Below are positions 1 through 8,325 of a DNA stretch of 64,000 nucleotides, piece by piece; positions within the stretch are counted from its first letter, which is position 1; every line of letters begins with the position of its first letter. This DNA is from Phycisphaeraceae bacterium (GTDB lineage Bacteria; Planctomycetota; Phycisphaerae; Phycisphaerales; UBA1924), in the NCBI GenBank assembly GCA_020639235.1, contig JACKHC010000002.1, positions 1 through 64,000 on the forward strand. Direction: 5' to 3'. Under the pieces are notes generated by a model that saw nothing but the letters and a program-made list of their open reading frames with translations, made no database searches and had not been told where the DNA came from. The position numbers and the translations under genes are program-made.

Positions 1-90
1 GGGCGGTGGAAGCGGTACGCCCACCGGATGGGGCCCGCGATCGACGCGGTGGCGCCGTTCGTGGCGTCGTTCGGCTACGAGACGGCCTGA
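1..90 (+). CDS. C-terminal fragment of a sulfotransferase-like protein (5' end outside window)
   Basis: Frame 1 is open from the first base to a TGA at 88-90 and encodes about 29 residues beginning GRWKRYAHRMGPAID and ending FGYETA. A W-R/K-RYA...GPA...L/V-AP...GYE tail is typical of planctomycete sulfotransferase-family proteins, often fused to TPR repeats, where it follows the last helix near the PAPS site. Codon use matches the neighbours. The stop overlaps the convergent stop region of coaB (75-77) by about 16 bases. Only the tail is visible, so the family call is an inference. Confidence 0.45.
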   Translation, partial: GRWKRYAHRMGPAIDAVAPFVASFGYETA

Positions 91-995
91 CCCCTGGCGC
101 GGCGCGCGGCCCGGGCACGATCAATCTGGTGGAGGAGCCAGGGCGCGAAGGCGGACTTCTCGATCGGGCCGTCGGTCTGCGCGACGATCGCGTCCGGCGA
201 CGCTCCGATCGATGGCGAGCCGATGAGGGTCGCCTCGATGCTCGACGCGTCCATCGTTTCGAGGGGATTGGCGACGATCAGATCGACGCCCTTGCGGGCG
301 AGTTTCTCTCGGGCCGACTCCATCAGGCGGTCGCGGGGCTCGAGCGCGAAGCCGACGAGGAGTTGCCCGGCGGACCGGCGGGATGCACATCCCGCCAGCA
401 GATCCGGTGTGGGTTCGAGTTCGAGGGTGAGGTTCTTCTTCTCGCGGCGAATCTTCTCCCCCCCCACTCCCCCCAATCCCCCCACTCCCCCTGCTCCACC
501 CGCCCCCCCTGAACCCGTGCCCGGCCGGGCGGCCACCACCGGACGATAGTCGGCGACGGCTGCGGCCATCACGAGGACATCGGCGCCGGACAGATGCTCG
601 GCGAGAAGGTGCTCGAGGTCCGCGGTCGAACGGAACCCGATCGTCCGGGCCCGCGTATCGACGGCGGCCCGGGTCGCGTCGCCCACCGGCCCCAACAAAA
701 GGGTGACGGACCACCCGAGATCGGCGGCGGCGTTGGCGAGTTCGACGCCGAGCCGACCCGACGATCGGTTGGCGAGGTAGCGGACGGCGTCGATCGGTTC
801 GTGGGTCGGCCCGGCGGTGATGAGGAGGCGGCGTCCGCCCCCTTTTGCCGTGCTGCACGCTTCCGGGTTGTCGCGGTTTTGAAGATTCAGATTCGTTCTC
901 CGTCCATTTAGAGAGGCCCCAAAGACTTTGCCGGACAACACGCCCTTCCGATTGCCTGATCGCGAGAGAGGCGTCGGCGTCGAAATATCCGGCAT
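75..995 (-). CDS. coaB: Phosphopantothenate-cysteine ligase (CoaB domain protein)
   Basis: Second step of coenzyme A synthesis: CTP-dependent joining of cysteine to 4'-phosphopantothenate. The core starts near residue 55 with LLITAGPTHEPIDAVRYLAN, followed by RSSGRLGVELA (Rossmann-like nucleotide site), AAAVADYRP, a KI(R)...K segment and VDLIVANPL, all hallmark CoaB motifs. The usual N-terminal CoaC flavoprotein half is absent, so this is a stand-alone CoaB. A Gly-rich run of GGA/GGV/GGL units interrupts the protein between ADYRP and the KI motif. The first about 50 residues look non-conserved, and the ATG at 995 leaves only 21 bases to the divergent gspE gene. A start further inside (for example GTG at 941) is possible. 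Confidence 0.85.
   Translation of the reverse strand: MPDISTPTPLSRSGNRKGVLSGKVFGASLNGRRTNLNLQNRDNPEACSTAKGGGRRLLITAGPTHEPIDAVRYLANRSSGRLGVELANAAADLGWSVTLLLGPVGDATRAAVDTRARTIGFRSTADLEHLLAEHLSGADVLVMAAAVADYRPVVAARPGTGSGGAGGAGGVGGLGGVGGEKIRREKKNLTLELEPTPDLLAGCASRRSAGQLLVGFALEPRDRLMESAREKLARKGVDLIVANPLETMDASSIEATLIGSPSIGASPDAIVAQTDGPIEKSAFAPWLLHQIDRARAARRARGQAVS
457..510. repeat. C-rich minisatellite encoding a (GGX)n insertion in CoaB
   Basis: An imperfect tandem array of C-rich units (CCCCCCACTC-like, about 9-12 bases each) lies inside coaB. On the coding strand it yields about eight Gly-Gly-X steps between two conserved blocks of the enzyme. It is in frame and adds a flexible loop. Such tracts are prone to slippage. 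Confidence 0.7.
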
Positions 996-1016
996 GGTGT
1001 TAGTCTAACGCTCCCC

Positions 1017-2768
1017 ATGGCAAGACTCCGCAAGAAGATCGGTGAGATACTCGTTCAGGCTGGCGCGATCACTCCGGACCAGTTGGATACGGCGCTGGGC
1101 ATGCAGAAGGGCGCGGGCAAGCGGCTCGGCGAGTTGCTTGTCGAGGCCGGATTCTGCAAGGAAGAGGCGGTCGCGCAGGCGCTGGCGAAGCAGTTCGGTG
1201 TGGACTTCATCGATGTGATGAGCGGTGATCAGGTGGATCAGACGCTGATCGGTGAGAAGCCCCCGTCGGTGTCGAAGGACCTGATCAAGAAGCACTTCAT
1301 CCTGCCGCTCGGCCGGGACCGCGGCCGGTTGCAGCTCGTCGTCGCCGACCCGCGGAACCTCGAGTTGTTCGACCTGCTCCGATTCCGATTGAACACGGAC
1401 ATCGACATCAAGATCTCGTCGCGCGGCAAGATCAAGCAGTACATCGAGCAGAAGATGGGCGGCGCGGCTCCGAGCATGGTGGACTCGGACGAGTCGCTGC
1501 TGACGGCGTCGATCGACAAGTCGCTCGACAAGTCGGTCGATCGGTCGGTTGACTCATCGATCGACCAGGCGGCCGAGAGTGCGCCGATCATCAAGTTGTG
1601 TTCGCGGATCATCGCGGAAGCGGTGCGGATGCGCGCATCGGATATCCATGTCGAGCCGATGTCGGATCGCGTGCGGCTTCGGTACCGAATCGACGGTGTG
1701 TGCATCGAGCGTGACAACCTGCCGAAGCGCATGCAGAACGCGATCCTGGCCCGCTTCAAGCTGATGGCGGGCGTGAATATCGCTGAGAAACGCGTGCCGC
1801 AGGACGGGCGCATCAAGATGCCGCTGCGTAACGAGAACGGCGAGGATCAGGTGATCGACTTCCGCGTGAGCGCCTGTCCGGCGTACCACGGCGAGTCGAT
1901 CGTTCTTCGTATTCTGCGTCCGGAGTCGGTGCGAATCGGCCTGGAGAATCTGGGCTTCGAGCCGGAGAATCTGGCGCAGTTCAACAAGATCATCCGCCGG
2001 CCCAACGGTATTTTCCTTGTGACGGGCCCGACGGGCTCCGGCAAGACGACGACGCTGTACACGGCGCTGGACATCCTGAATCGGCCGGACAAGAAGATCA
2101 TCACGGCGGAGGACCCGATCGAATACGCGTTTACCGGCATCAATCAGTGCCAGGTGCGTGACTCGATCGGGCTGACATTCTCGCACGTGTTGCGGGCGAT
2201 GCTCCGCCAGGCACCGAATGTGATTCTGGTCGGCGAAATCCGTGACCGTGAGGTGGCGGAAGTCGCGATTCAGGCGGCGCTGACGGGTCACCTGGTCTTC
2301 TCGACACTGCACACGAATGACGCGCCCAGCGCGATCACGCGTCTGATCGATATGGGCGTGAAACCCTTCCTTGTGGCGAGTTCGATTCAGGCGGTTCTCG
2401 CGCAGCGCCTGATTCGCGTGTTGTGTGAGCACTGCAAGGAGCCCGACCCGAATCCCGATCCCAAGTACCTGCGCCTGACGGGTATCACGGCGGATGACCT
2501 CTCGCGGCACACGGTGTATCGCCCGATCGGTTGCGACAGGTGCTCGGGCACGGGGTATCGAGGGCGGCGAGGCATCTATGAACTCATGCAGCTGAACACC
2601 GAGTTGCGCGAACTGGCGTTCCGGTGCGAGCCCGTGTCGGTGATCCGGCAGTCGGCGATCGCCAACGGGATGCGATCCCTTGTGTACGACGGGAAGATCA
2701 AGGTGCTGCAGGGCAAGACGACGCCCGCAGAGGTAGCGCGAATCACGCAGGTCGAGGGATCGACCTGA
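1017..2768 (+). CDS. GspE/PilB-family assembly ATPase (first copy)
   Basis: Hexameric AAA-type motor that powers pilus or pseudopilus assembly at the inner membrane, 583 aa. The N-terminal GspE domain begins KKIGEILVQAGAITPDQL. A Ser/Asp linker repeat lies at residues 165-184. The ATPase core has Walker A GPTGSGKTTTLY (about 337), an Asp box DPIEYAF, Walker B VILVGEIRD (about 401) and a His box STLHTND. Two CxxC pairs (CEHC about 470, CDRC about 506) form the zinc module of GspE/PilB ATPases. It opens the operon only 21 bases from the divergent coaB start, so its promoter must lie in that gap or within the coaB 5' end. GspE and PilB cannot be told apart here. Confidence 0.93.
   Translation: MARLRKKIGEILVQAGAITPDQLDTALGMQKGAGKRLGELLVEAGFCKEEAVAQALAKQFGVDFIDVMSGDQVDQTLIGEKPPSVSKDLIKKHFILPLGRDRGRLQLVVADPRNLELFDLLRFRLNTDIDIKISSRGKIKQYIEQKMGGAAPSMVDSDESLLTASIDKSLDKSVDRSVDSSIDQAAESAPIIKLCSRIIAEAVRMRASDIHVEPMSDRVRLRYRIDGVCIERDNLPKRMQNAILARFKLMAGVNIAEKRVPQDGRIKMPLRNENGEDQVIDFRVSACPAYHGESIVLRILRPESVRIGLENLGFEPENLAQFNKIIRRPNGIFLVTGPTGSGKTTTLYTALDILNRPDKKIITAEDPIEYAFTGINQCQVRDSIGLTFSHVLRAMLRQAPNVILVGEIRDREVAEVAIQAALTGHLVFSTLHTNDAPSAITRLIDMGVKPFLVASSIQAVLAQRLIRVLCEHCKEPDPNPDPKYLRLTGITADDLSRHTVYRPIGCDRCSGTGYRGRRGIYELMQLNTELRELAFRCEPVSVIRQSAIANGMRSLVYDGKIKVLQGKTTPAEVARITQVEGST
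1509..1568 (+). repeat. Five 12-bp tandem units inside the first gspE/pilB gene
   Basis: Five consecutive in-frame 12-base units of pattern TCG-NTN-GAY-NNN encode five Ser-(Ile/Leu/Val)-Asp-X tetrapeptides at residues 165-184. They sit in the linker between the N-terminal domain and the motor core. The pattern is absent from the second ATPase copy. Confidence 0.8.
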
Positions 2769-2841
2769 TCGCAAGAGCACGCTGGACGCTTCCTGGTTTG
2801 CGAAGTTGATAGATGAACCGACCTACTCCGGAGTGTGACCC

Positions 2842-3975
2842 ATGTCCTCCATGCAGATTGACCGGCTGCTCGACACCGTCATCAAGCTGAACGCGTCCGA
2901 CCTCCACCTGACGGTGGGTCGCAAGCCGACGCTCCGCCTCCACGGCGGGCTGCGCAACCTCGACACGAAGGTGCTCGAGGGCGACGACATGGTGACCCTG
3001 ATGAAGGCAATTACGCCCGAGCGGAACCAGCAGGAGCTGCAGGAAGTCGGGACCACCGACTTCGGATTCGCGTACGGCGACGCGGCTCGATTCCGCGTGT
3101 CGGTGTTCCGCCAGCGCGGCGATCTGGCGATCGTTTGCCGACTCATTCCGAACAAACTGCTGACGTTCGAGCAGATCGGCCTGCCCGAGATCTGCCGCGA
3201 ACTGATCCGGCGTCCCCGAGGTCTGTACCTGGTCACCGGCCCGACGGGGTCGGGCAAGACGACCTCGCTGGCGACGATGATCGACTACATCAACACGAAC
3301 TACGAGCGGCACATCATCACGATGGAAGACCCCATCGAGTACTACCACTACCACAAGAAGTCGGTGATGAATCAGCGCGAGGTCGGGTCGGACGTGCCGT
3401 CGTTCTCCGAGGCGCTCCGCCGGGCACTGCGTCAGGACCCGGACGTGATCCTGGTCGGCGAAATGCGAGACCTCGAGACGATCGAGTCGGCGATCCGGGC
3501 GGCCGAGACGGGCCACCTTGTGTTCGCGACCCTCCACACGACCGGGGCCGCCAAGACGATCGACCGCGTGGTGGACGCCTTCCCGGTGACCCAGCAGAAC
3601 CAGATCCGCGTGCAGCTCTCGACCTCGCTGATCTGCGTGCTGTCGCAGGTGCTGCTGGCCCGGGTGGATGTGAAGGGCATGGTCGCGGGGTACGAGTTCC
3701 TCGTGGTCACGCCCGCGATCGCGAACCTGATCCGTGACAACAAGACCTTCCGGATCGACTCGGCGATCCAGACCGGCAAGCGGTTCGGCATGCAGTTATT
3801 GGACGAACACCTGTGGTCGCTCTACTCGAAGGGGATGATCTCGGCCGAGGAGATGGTGGACAAGGCCAAGAACCCCGGCGACCTCACGGACCGGGTCCAC
3901 AAGCTGGGGCGCCAGGTCGGGCGGACCGACCTCGACACTGAAGGGGCCGTCGAGGGCAAGGCCGCGTCCGCTTGA
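2842..3975 (+). CDS. pilT: PilT-type pilus retraction ATPase
   Basis: Twitching-motility motor that depolymerises type IV pili, 377 aa. The N-terminal domain has the PilT signature NASDLHLTVG. Walker A GPTGSGKTTSLA is near residue 133, Walker B VILVGEMRDLETIESAIRAA near 203, and the His box ATLHTTGAAKTIDRV follows. AIANLIRDNK near residue 292 corresponds to the AIRNLIRE motif that separates PilT from PilB. There is no tetracysteine zinc module, as expected for PilT. It lies between two GspE/PilB ATPases, which argues that this operon builds a retractable type IV pilus-like fibre and not only a secretion pseudopilus. Confidence 0.94.
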   Translation: MSSMQIDRLLDTVIKLNASDLHLTVGRKPTLRLHGGLRNLDTKVLEGDDMVTLMKAITPERNQQELQEVGTTDFGFAYGDAARFRVSVFRQRGDLAIVCRLIPNKLLTFEQIGLPEICRELIRRPRGLYLVTGPTGSGKTTSLATMIDYINTNYERHIITMEDPIEYYHYHKKSVMNQREVGSDVPSFSEALRRALRQDPDVILVGEMRDLETIESAIRAAETGHLVFATLHTTGAAKTIDRVVDAFPVTQQNQIRVQLSTSLICVLSQVLLARVDVKGMVAGYEFLVVTPAIANLIRDNKTFRIDSAIQTGKRFGMQLLDEHLWSLYSKGMISAEEMVDKAKNPGDLTDRVHKLGRQVGRTDLDTEGAVEGKAASA

Positions 3976-4083
3976 CACGGGGCGGGGGCGAGCCACGGAG
4001 CGGCGGTTGAGTGGGGCCGCTTTTCGTGGATGAATGGTGCATTCGTGGTGATCGGCAGCGGCCAAAGCCACTAATATTCGTAT

Positions 4084-4098
4084 TTTGATCGTATCAAA
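4084..4098. promoter_or_regulatory. AT-rich inverted repeat (possible operator/promoter element) between pilT and the second ATPase
   Basis: The 242-base spacer 3976-4217 is the only long gap in the operon. It holds an AT-rich patch (about 4065-4130) in a GC-rich setting. Within it TTTGAT-CGT-ATCAAA is a perfect 6+6 palindrome with a 3-base centre. This could be an internal promoter/operator for the downstream pilB-pilC-pseudopilin block. No sigma consensus can be assigned. Confidence 0.35.
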
Positions 4099-4217
4099 TA
4101 GATCGTGTCGTAACGACCTAATCTGAGTATTTCCAGCGTTTTCCGGCAGCAAAGGTCCGGATTGATGCGGATGATATCCACGGACCGGTTCGGTCCCCAG
4201 ACTTGTGAGCGCCCACG

Positions 4218-5969
4218 ATGCCCAAGGTAGATCCATCTGAACTGGCCAAGCGCAAGCTTGGACGCGTCCTGACGAAGTTAGGGAAGGTCTCTCGCGAGAC
4301 AGTCCACGAGGCCTTGGCGATTCAGAAGTCCGGCCGGAGGGTCCCGATCGGCCAGATCCTGATTGAGATGGGGCACATCGTTGAGCGGGATGTCCAGGAA
4401 GCGCTGGCCGGTCAGGCGGGGATGGCGTTCGTCAATCTGGACGAGGTCGAGTTCACCGAAGAGGTGGTCAGGGCGATCCCGGCCGAAACCGTGATGGCGT
4501 ATCAGGTCGTTCCCACGGCCTACGAGCCGAGAACCAAGAAGCTGCAGATCGCGCTGAAGAGCCCTGACAACTTCCGAGCGGTTGACGACCTCCGGTTGCT
4601 GATGGGGTTCCGGGTGGAGGCGGTGTGCGCTCCGCCCGAGCAGGTCGAGGCGCGGATCAAGGAGTTCTACGCGGGTCACGAGACCTCGCTTCAGGATGTG
4701 GTCGGCGATATCTCGAAGGACTCGAAGCTCGGTTCGCTGGCGTCGAAGCCGGCTGCCCCGGGCGCGTCGATCGATCTGGATGCGGTCCTGGAGGCGTCGG
4801 AGGACAACAAGGTCATCACCCTGTTGAACCTGGTGCTATTGCAGGCGATCAAGGACAAGGCGTCGGACGTGCACTTCGAGCCGTTCGAGCACGAGTTCAA
4901 GATGCGGTACCGGATCGACGGCGTTCTTTACGAGATGGTGCCGCCGCCGCCGCACCTCGGCCCGGCGATCACCTCGCGTATCAAGGTCATGTCGAATCTG
5001 GACATCGCGGAGCGTCGCTTGCCGCAGGACGGGCGCATCGAGTTGCAGGTCGGCGGCCACCCGGTGGACCTGCGCGTGAGCGTGCTGCCCACGATGTACG
5101 GCGAGTCGGTCGTGATGCGCGTGCTTGACCGCTCGAATGTCGAGTTGTCACTCGACCGTGTCGGCCTGCTCCCGGAGGAACTGGAGCTCGTCCGGACGCT
5201 GATCCGCCGCCCGAACGGGATCGTGGTTGTGACGGGACCGACGGGTTCGGGCAAGACCACAACGCTCTACGCGGCGCTTCAGGAACTGAATCAGGTTGAT
5301 GTGAAGATCCTCACCGCGGAAGACCCGGTGGAGTACGACATCGACGGGCTTGTGCAGTGCCAGGTGAACACGGATGTCGGGCTGACCTTTGCGCGATGCC
5401 TTCGGTCGTTCTTGCGTCAGGACCCGGATGTGATTCTGGTGGGAGAGGTCCGCGACCTCGAGACCGCGCAGATCGCGGTGCAGGCGTCGCTCACGGGCCA
5501 CCTCGTGTTCACGACACTCCACACGAACGACGCGCCGAGCTCGATCGTGCGTCTCCTGGACCTCGGGCTAGAGTCGTTTCTTCTGACGGCGACGCTGGAG
5601 GCGATCGTGGCGCAGCGGCTCGTGCGGACGGTGTGCTCGCGCTGCAAGGAGCAGTACACGCCGACCGAGGAGCAGCTGATGGAGCTCGGGATCACGCCCG
5701 AGGAGGTTGTGGGGCGGAAGTTCTTCCGCGGCAAGGGCTGCGACAACTGCCACGGGTCGGGCTACAAGGGCCGCACGGCGCTGTTCGAGATCATGCAGAT
5801 GGATGACGGTCTGCGCGACCTGATTATGAACGAGGCGTCGCTGGGCGTGCTGCGCGACGAGGCGAGGCGGCGCGGGATGCGCTCGCTGCGCGAGTCGGGC
5901 CTGCTTGCGATCTACGAGGGACGGACGAGCATCGATGAGGTCGTCCGCGAAACGGTTCTCGAGGAATAG
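4218..5969 (+). CDS. pilB: GspE/PilB-family assembly ATPase (second copy)
   Basis: Second assembly motor, also 583 aa, clearly divergent from the first. The N-terminal domain contains KLGRVLTKLGKVSRETV and IGQILIEMGHI. The core has Walker A GPTGSGKTTTLY (about 340), DPVEYDI, VILVGEVRDLETAQIA and TTLHTNDAPSSIVRL. The zinc module is CSRC (about 472) and CDNCHGSGYKGR (about 507). It sits directly before pilC with a 50-base gap, the usual pilB-pilC order, so it is the better candidate for the pilus extension ATPase. The role of the first copy is then open. Confidence 0.93.
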   Translation: MPKVDPSELAKRKLGRVLTKLGKVSRETVHEALAIQKSGRRVPIGQILIEMGHIVERDVQEALAGQAGMAFVNLDEVEFTEEVVRAIPAETVMAYQVVPTAYEPRTKKLQIALKSPDNFRAVDDLRLLMGFRVEAVCAPPEQVEARIKEFYAGHETSLQDVVGDISKDSKLGSLASKPAAPGASIDLDAVLEASEDNKVITLLNLVLLQAIKDKASDVHFEPFEHEFKMRYRIDGVLYEMVPPPPHLGPAITSRIKVMSNLDIAERRLPQDGRIELQVGGHPVDLRVSVLPTMYGESVVMRVLDRSNVELSLDRVGLLPEELELVRTLIRRPNGIVVVTGPTGSGKTTTLYAALQELNQVDVKILTAEDPVEYDIDGLVQCQVNTDVGLTFARCLRSFLRQDPDVILVGEVRDLETAQIAVQASLTGHLVFTTLHTNDAPSSIVRLLDLGLESFLLTATLEAIVAQRLVRTVCSRCKEQYTPTEEQLMELGITPEEVVGRKFFRGKGCDNCHGSGYKGRTALFEIMQMDDGLRDLIMNEASLGVLRDEARRRGMRSLRESGLLAIYEGRTSIDEVVRETVLEE

Positions 5970-6019
5970 TTGATCACCGCAGCGCCGAGCAGCGCCGCGA
6001 CACACATTGGAGTTAGGGA

Positions 6020-7309
6020 ATGCCGACTTTCCTGTATGACGCCCTCGATAAGAGCGGCAACCGCCAGAAGGGCCAGATCGACGCCAACTCGAGCGAGGAG
6101 GCGATCCAGCGGATCAAGCTGCAGGGCTACTTCCCGACATCGGTGCGCGAGCAGCGCGCCAAGAAAGTGAAGGGCGCGGGCGGCGAGGGCGGTAAGAAGG
6201 TGGCCAAGAAGAAGCCGGCGCGTCGCGGCGGCGTGTTCAAGGTCAAGCAGAAGCACCTGACGACCTTCACGCGCCAGTTGTCCACGCTCCAGGACGCCGG
6301 CCTGCCGCTGCTGCGTTCGTTGCAGATTCTCGAGAGCCAGCAGAAGCCGGGGCTGATGAAGTCGGTGCTCGGCGGCGTGGTCGAAGAGGTCGAGGGCGGC
6401 TCGTCGCTCTCTGACTCGATGGGCAAGTTCCCCAAGGCCTTCAACCCGCTGTACTGCAAGATGGTGGCCGCGGGCGAGATCGGCGGCGTGCTGGATGTGA
6501 TCCTGCAGCGACTGGCGGAGTTCATGGAGAAGGCCGAGCGTCTGAAGCGCCGCGTGAAGGGTGCGTTGATCTACCCGATCACGGTCGTGATCGTGGCGAT
6601 CCTGATCGTCACGGGCATGATGTACTTCATCATCCCGCAGTTCAAGGACATCTTCAACGAGTTCGAGATCGAGTTGCCGGCCATCACGGCGGGCCTGATC
6701 AACGTGTCGTCGTGGGTTGCCGGCAACTACCCGACGAAGGACGCGATGTACATCCCGGGCTGGGTGTATGTGATGTTCTCGCCGCTGATCATCTTCATCC
6801 TCTACAAGCTGGCGCGGAAGACGAAGCCGGGCCGGGCGCTCCTGGACAAGATGTTCATGCACGCCCCGCTGTTCGGAAAGCTGATCCGCAAGACCTCGGT
6901 CGCGCGGTTCACGCGGACCCTCGGCACGCTGATCTCCGCGGGCGTGCCGATTCTCGAGGCGATCACGATCACCAAGGAGACCTCGGGCAACTATGTGTTC
7001 GAGAAGGCGCTGGGCAAGGTGCACGACTCGATCCGCGAGGGCGAGTCGTTCGCGGCGCCGCTGCGCGAGGCGAAGGTGTGCGATGCGCTCGTGGTGAACA
7101 TGATCGACGTCGGCGAGGAGACGGGCGACATGGACACGATGCTGCTGAAGATCGCGGACAACTACGACGAGGAGGTCGATGTCGCGGTGGGATCGCTGAT
7201 TTCGCTCATCGAGCCGCTGCTCATCGTGTTCCTGGGCGGCATCGTCGGCACGATCGTCGTGGCGATGTTCATGCCGCTGGTCAAGATGATCGAGGACCTT
7301 CAGAAGTGA
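6020..7309 (+). CDS. pilC: PilC/GspF inner-membrane platform protein
   Basis: Polytopic platform that couples the cytoplasmic ATPase to the growing pilin fibre, 429 aa. It starts MPTFLYDALDKSGNRQKGQI, the classic GspF/PilC opening, followed by a lysine-rich linker (residues 50-73). Two T2SSF domains follow: TTFTRQLSTLQDAGLPLLRS (first) and ARFTRTLGTLISAGVPILEA (second). Membrane segments lie near residues 190-212, 250-268 and 395-420. A ribosome site GGAGTTAGGGA lies just upstream of the ATG. Confidence 0.95.
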   Translation: MPTFLYDALDKSGNRQKGQIDANSSEEAIQRIKLQGYFPTSVREQRAKKVKGAGGEGGKKVAKKKPARRGGVFKVKQKHLTTFTRQLSTLQDAGLPLLRSLQILESQQKPGLMKSVLGGVVEEVEGGSSLSDSMGKFPKAFNPLYCKMVAAGEIGGVLDVILQRLAEFMEKAERLKRRVKGALIYPITVVIVAILIVTGMMYFIIPQFKDIFNEFEIELPAITAGLINVSSWVAGNYPTKDAMYIPGWVYVMFSPLIIFILYKLARKTKPGRALLDKMFMHAPLFGKLIRKTSVARFTRTLGTLISAGVPILEAITITKETSGNYVFEKALGKVHDSIREGESFAAPLREAKVCDALVVNMIDVGEETGDMDTMLLKIADNYDEEVDVAVGSLISLIEPLLIVFLGGIVGTIVVAMFMPLVKMIEDLQK

Positions 7310-7326
7310 CGGGCCGGAACGGCGCG

Positions 7327-8325
7327 ATGGTTGGAACGACCAACAACAACACCGGATGGCGTATGGAACGACTCACTCCCAATCGCAACCGATCCAAGGC
7401 GTTCACGCTCGTTGAGCTGCTGGTGGTCATCACGATCATCACGATCCTGCTGGGGCTCGGCGCGGTGGCGCTGACGGCGGGCCGGCGCAGCGCCATCAAG
7501 CAGGGCGCGGTGGCGCAGCTGCAGCGGATCGACACGGCGCTGGAGGCCTTCAAGCAGGACTTCCGGGACTACCCGCCGCTCGTGACCATCCCCGGCAAGG
7601 GCCCCTTCGACGCGCCGGCGGCGAACGAGCGTCTGTACCGCCCGGATTATCAGCAGGGGAACGAGTCGGCGTCGGTTATCAACGATCGCCTCCGCGAGAA
7701 CCGGTTCGCGAGCAAGTACTCGCTGGCGGTGTATCTGCTGGGCGTCGGTGACCTCAACGGCGACGGGATGCGCAACTACAACGAAACGGACATGCCCAAC
7801 GAGGACGACGGGCTCGACGGCCCGGGCTTCCGCGACATCGGCAAGGACCGCTTCTGGGGGCTGGCGCAGGATCCGAGTCGCGACGCGGTGGCGAACTCGG
7901 GGCGGACCTACGGCCCGTATCTCGACCCGGCGGACCTCGGCGAGCTGCTCGTCGAGGAGCGGATCAACTCCAGCAACACGACCGGGCGGTACGTCATCAA
8001 CGATCCGTTCGGCAAGCCGATTCTGTATTACCGCAACTGGACGATCCGGGACGACACGCCGCAGCGGCGCCCGTCAATCCTTCGTGTCCCGGCCGAACTC
8101 CGTTCGCTCGACTCGCTCGCGGCGCAGCGCGCAGGCGATGACGCCAAGGCGCTGGATATCGATCGGCAGCTGCTCGGCGCGAGTTTCGCGCTGCTTTCGG
8201 CGGGGTTCGACGGCGAATACGGCGGCGCGGACCAGGATCTCGAATTGGACCTCGATCTCTCCAACGACACGGAGTATTCCCAGCTCCGCCAGCTGACGAC
8301 CGACAACCTGAGGGTGTTCAAGTGA
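7327..8325 (+). CDS. GspG-like major pseudopilin/pilin with calcium-loop-like insert
   Basis: Type IV pilin-like protein, 332 aa from the first ATG. A basic leader ends NRSKA, followed by FTLVELLVVITIITILLG, the prepilin peptidase site and hydrophobic assembly helix. Position -1 is Ala, not Gly. Near residue 141 DLNGDGMRNYNETD has the spacing of an EF-hand/dockerin-type calcium loop; GspG pilins bind calcium, though at a different loop. About twice the size of a classical GspG. An ATG at 7363 would give a 12-residue leader. The first ATG keeps the 17-base spacing usual in this operon. The stop overlaps the next GTG start. Confidence 0.85.
   Translation: MVGTTNNNTGWRMERLTPNRNRSKAFTLVELLVVITIITILLGLGAVALTAGRRSAIKQGAVAQLQRIDTALEAFKQDFRDYPPLVTIPGKGPFDAPAANERLYRPDYQQGNESASVINDRLRENRFASKYSLAVYLLGVGDLNGDGMRNYNETDMPNEDDGLDGPGFRDIGKDRFWGLAQDPSRDAVANSGRTYGPYLDPADLGELLVEERINSSNTTGRYVINDPFGKPILYYRNWTIRDDTPQRRPSILRVPAELRSLDSLAAQRAGDDAKALDIDRQLLGASFALLSAGFDGEYGGADQDLELDLDLSNDTEYSQLRQLTTDNLRVFK

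Noticed and set aside
121..858. Second minus-strand open frame (about 245 codons) overlapping coaB
   Set aside because: Arg/Pro-rich and without motifs, whereas the coaB frame has all CoaB signatures.
1509..1568. Short tandem units considered as a CRISPR-like array
   Set aside because: Units are 12 bases, directly adjacent, in frame and without spacers; they code for a linker.
4060..4130. AT-rich patch considered as a dif or replication site
   Set aside because: No match to the XerC/XerD arms; kept only as a possible promoter/operator.
6712..7326. Upstream extension of the first pilin-like gene into pilC
   Set aside because: It lies in another frame of pilC; the pilin leader defines the start at 7327 or 7363.
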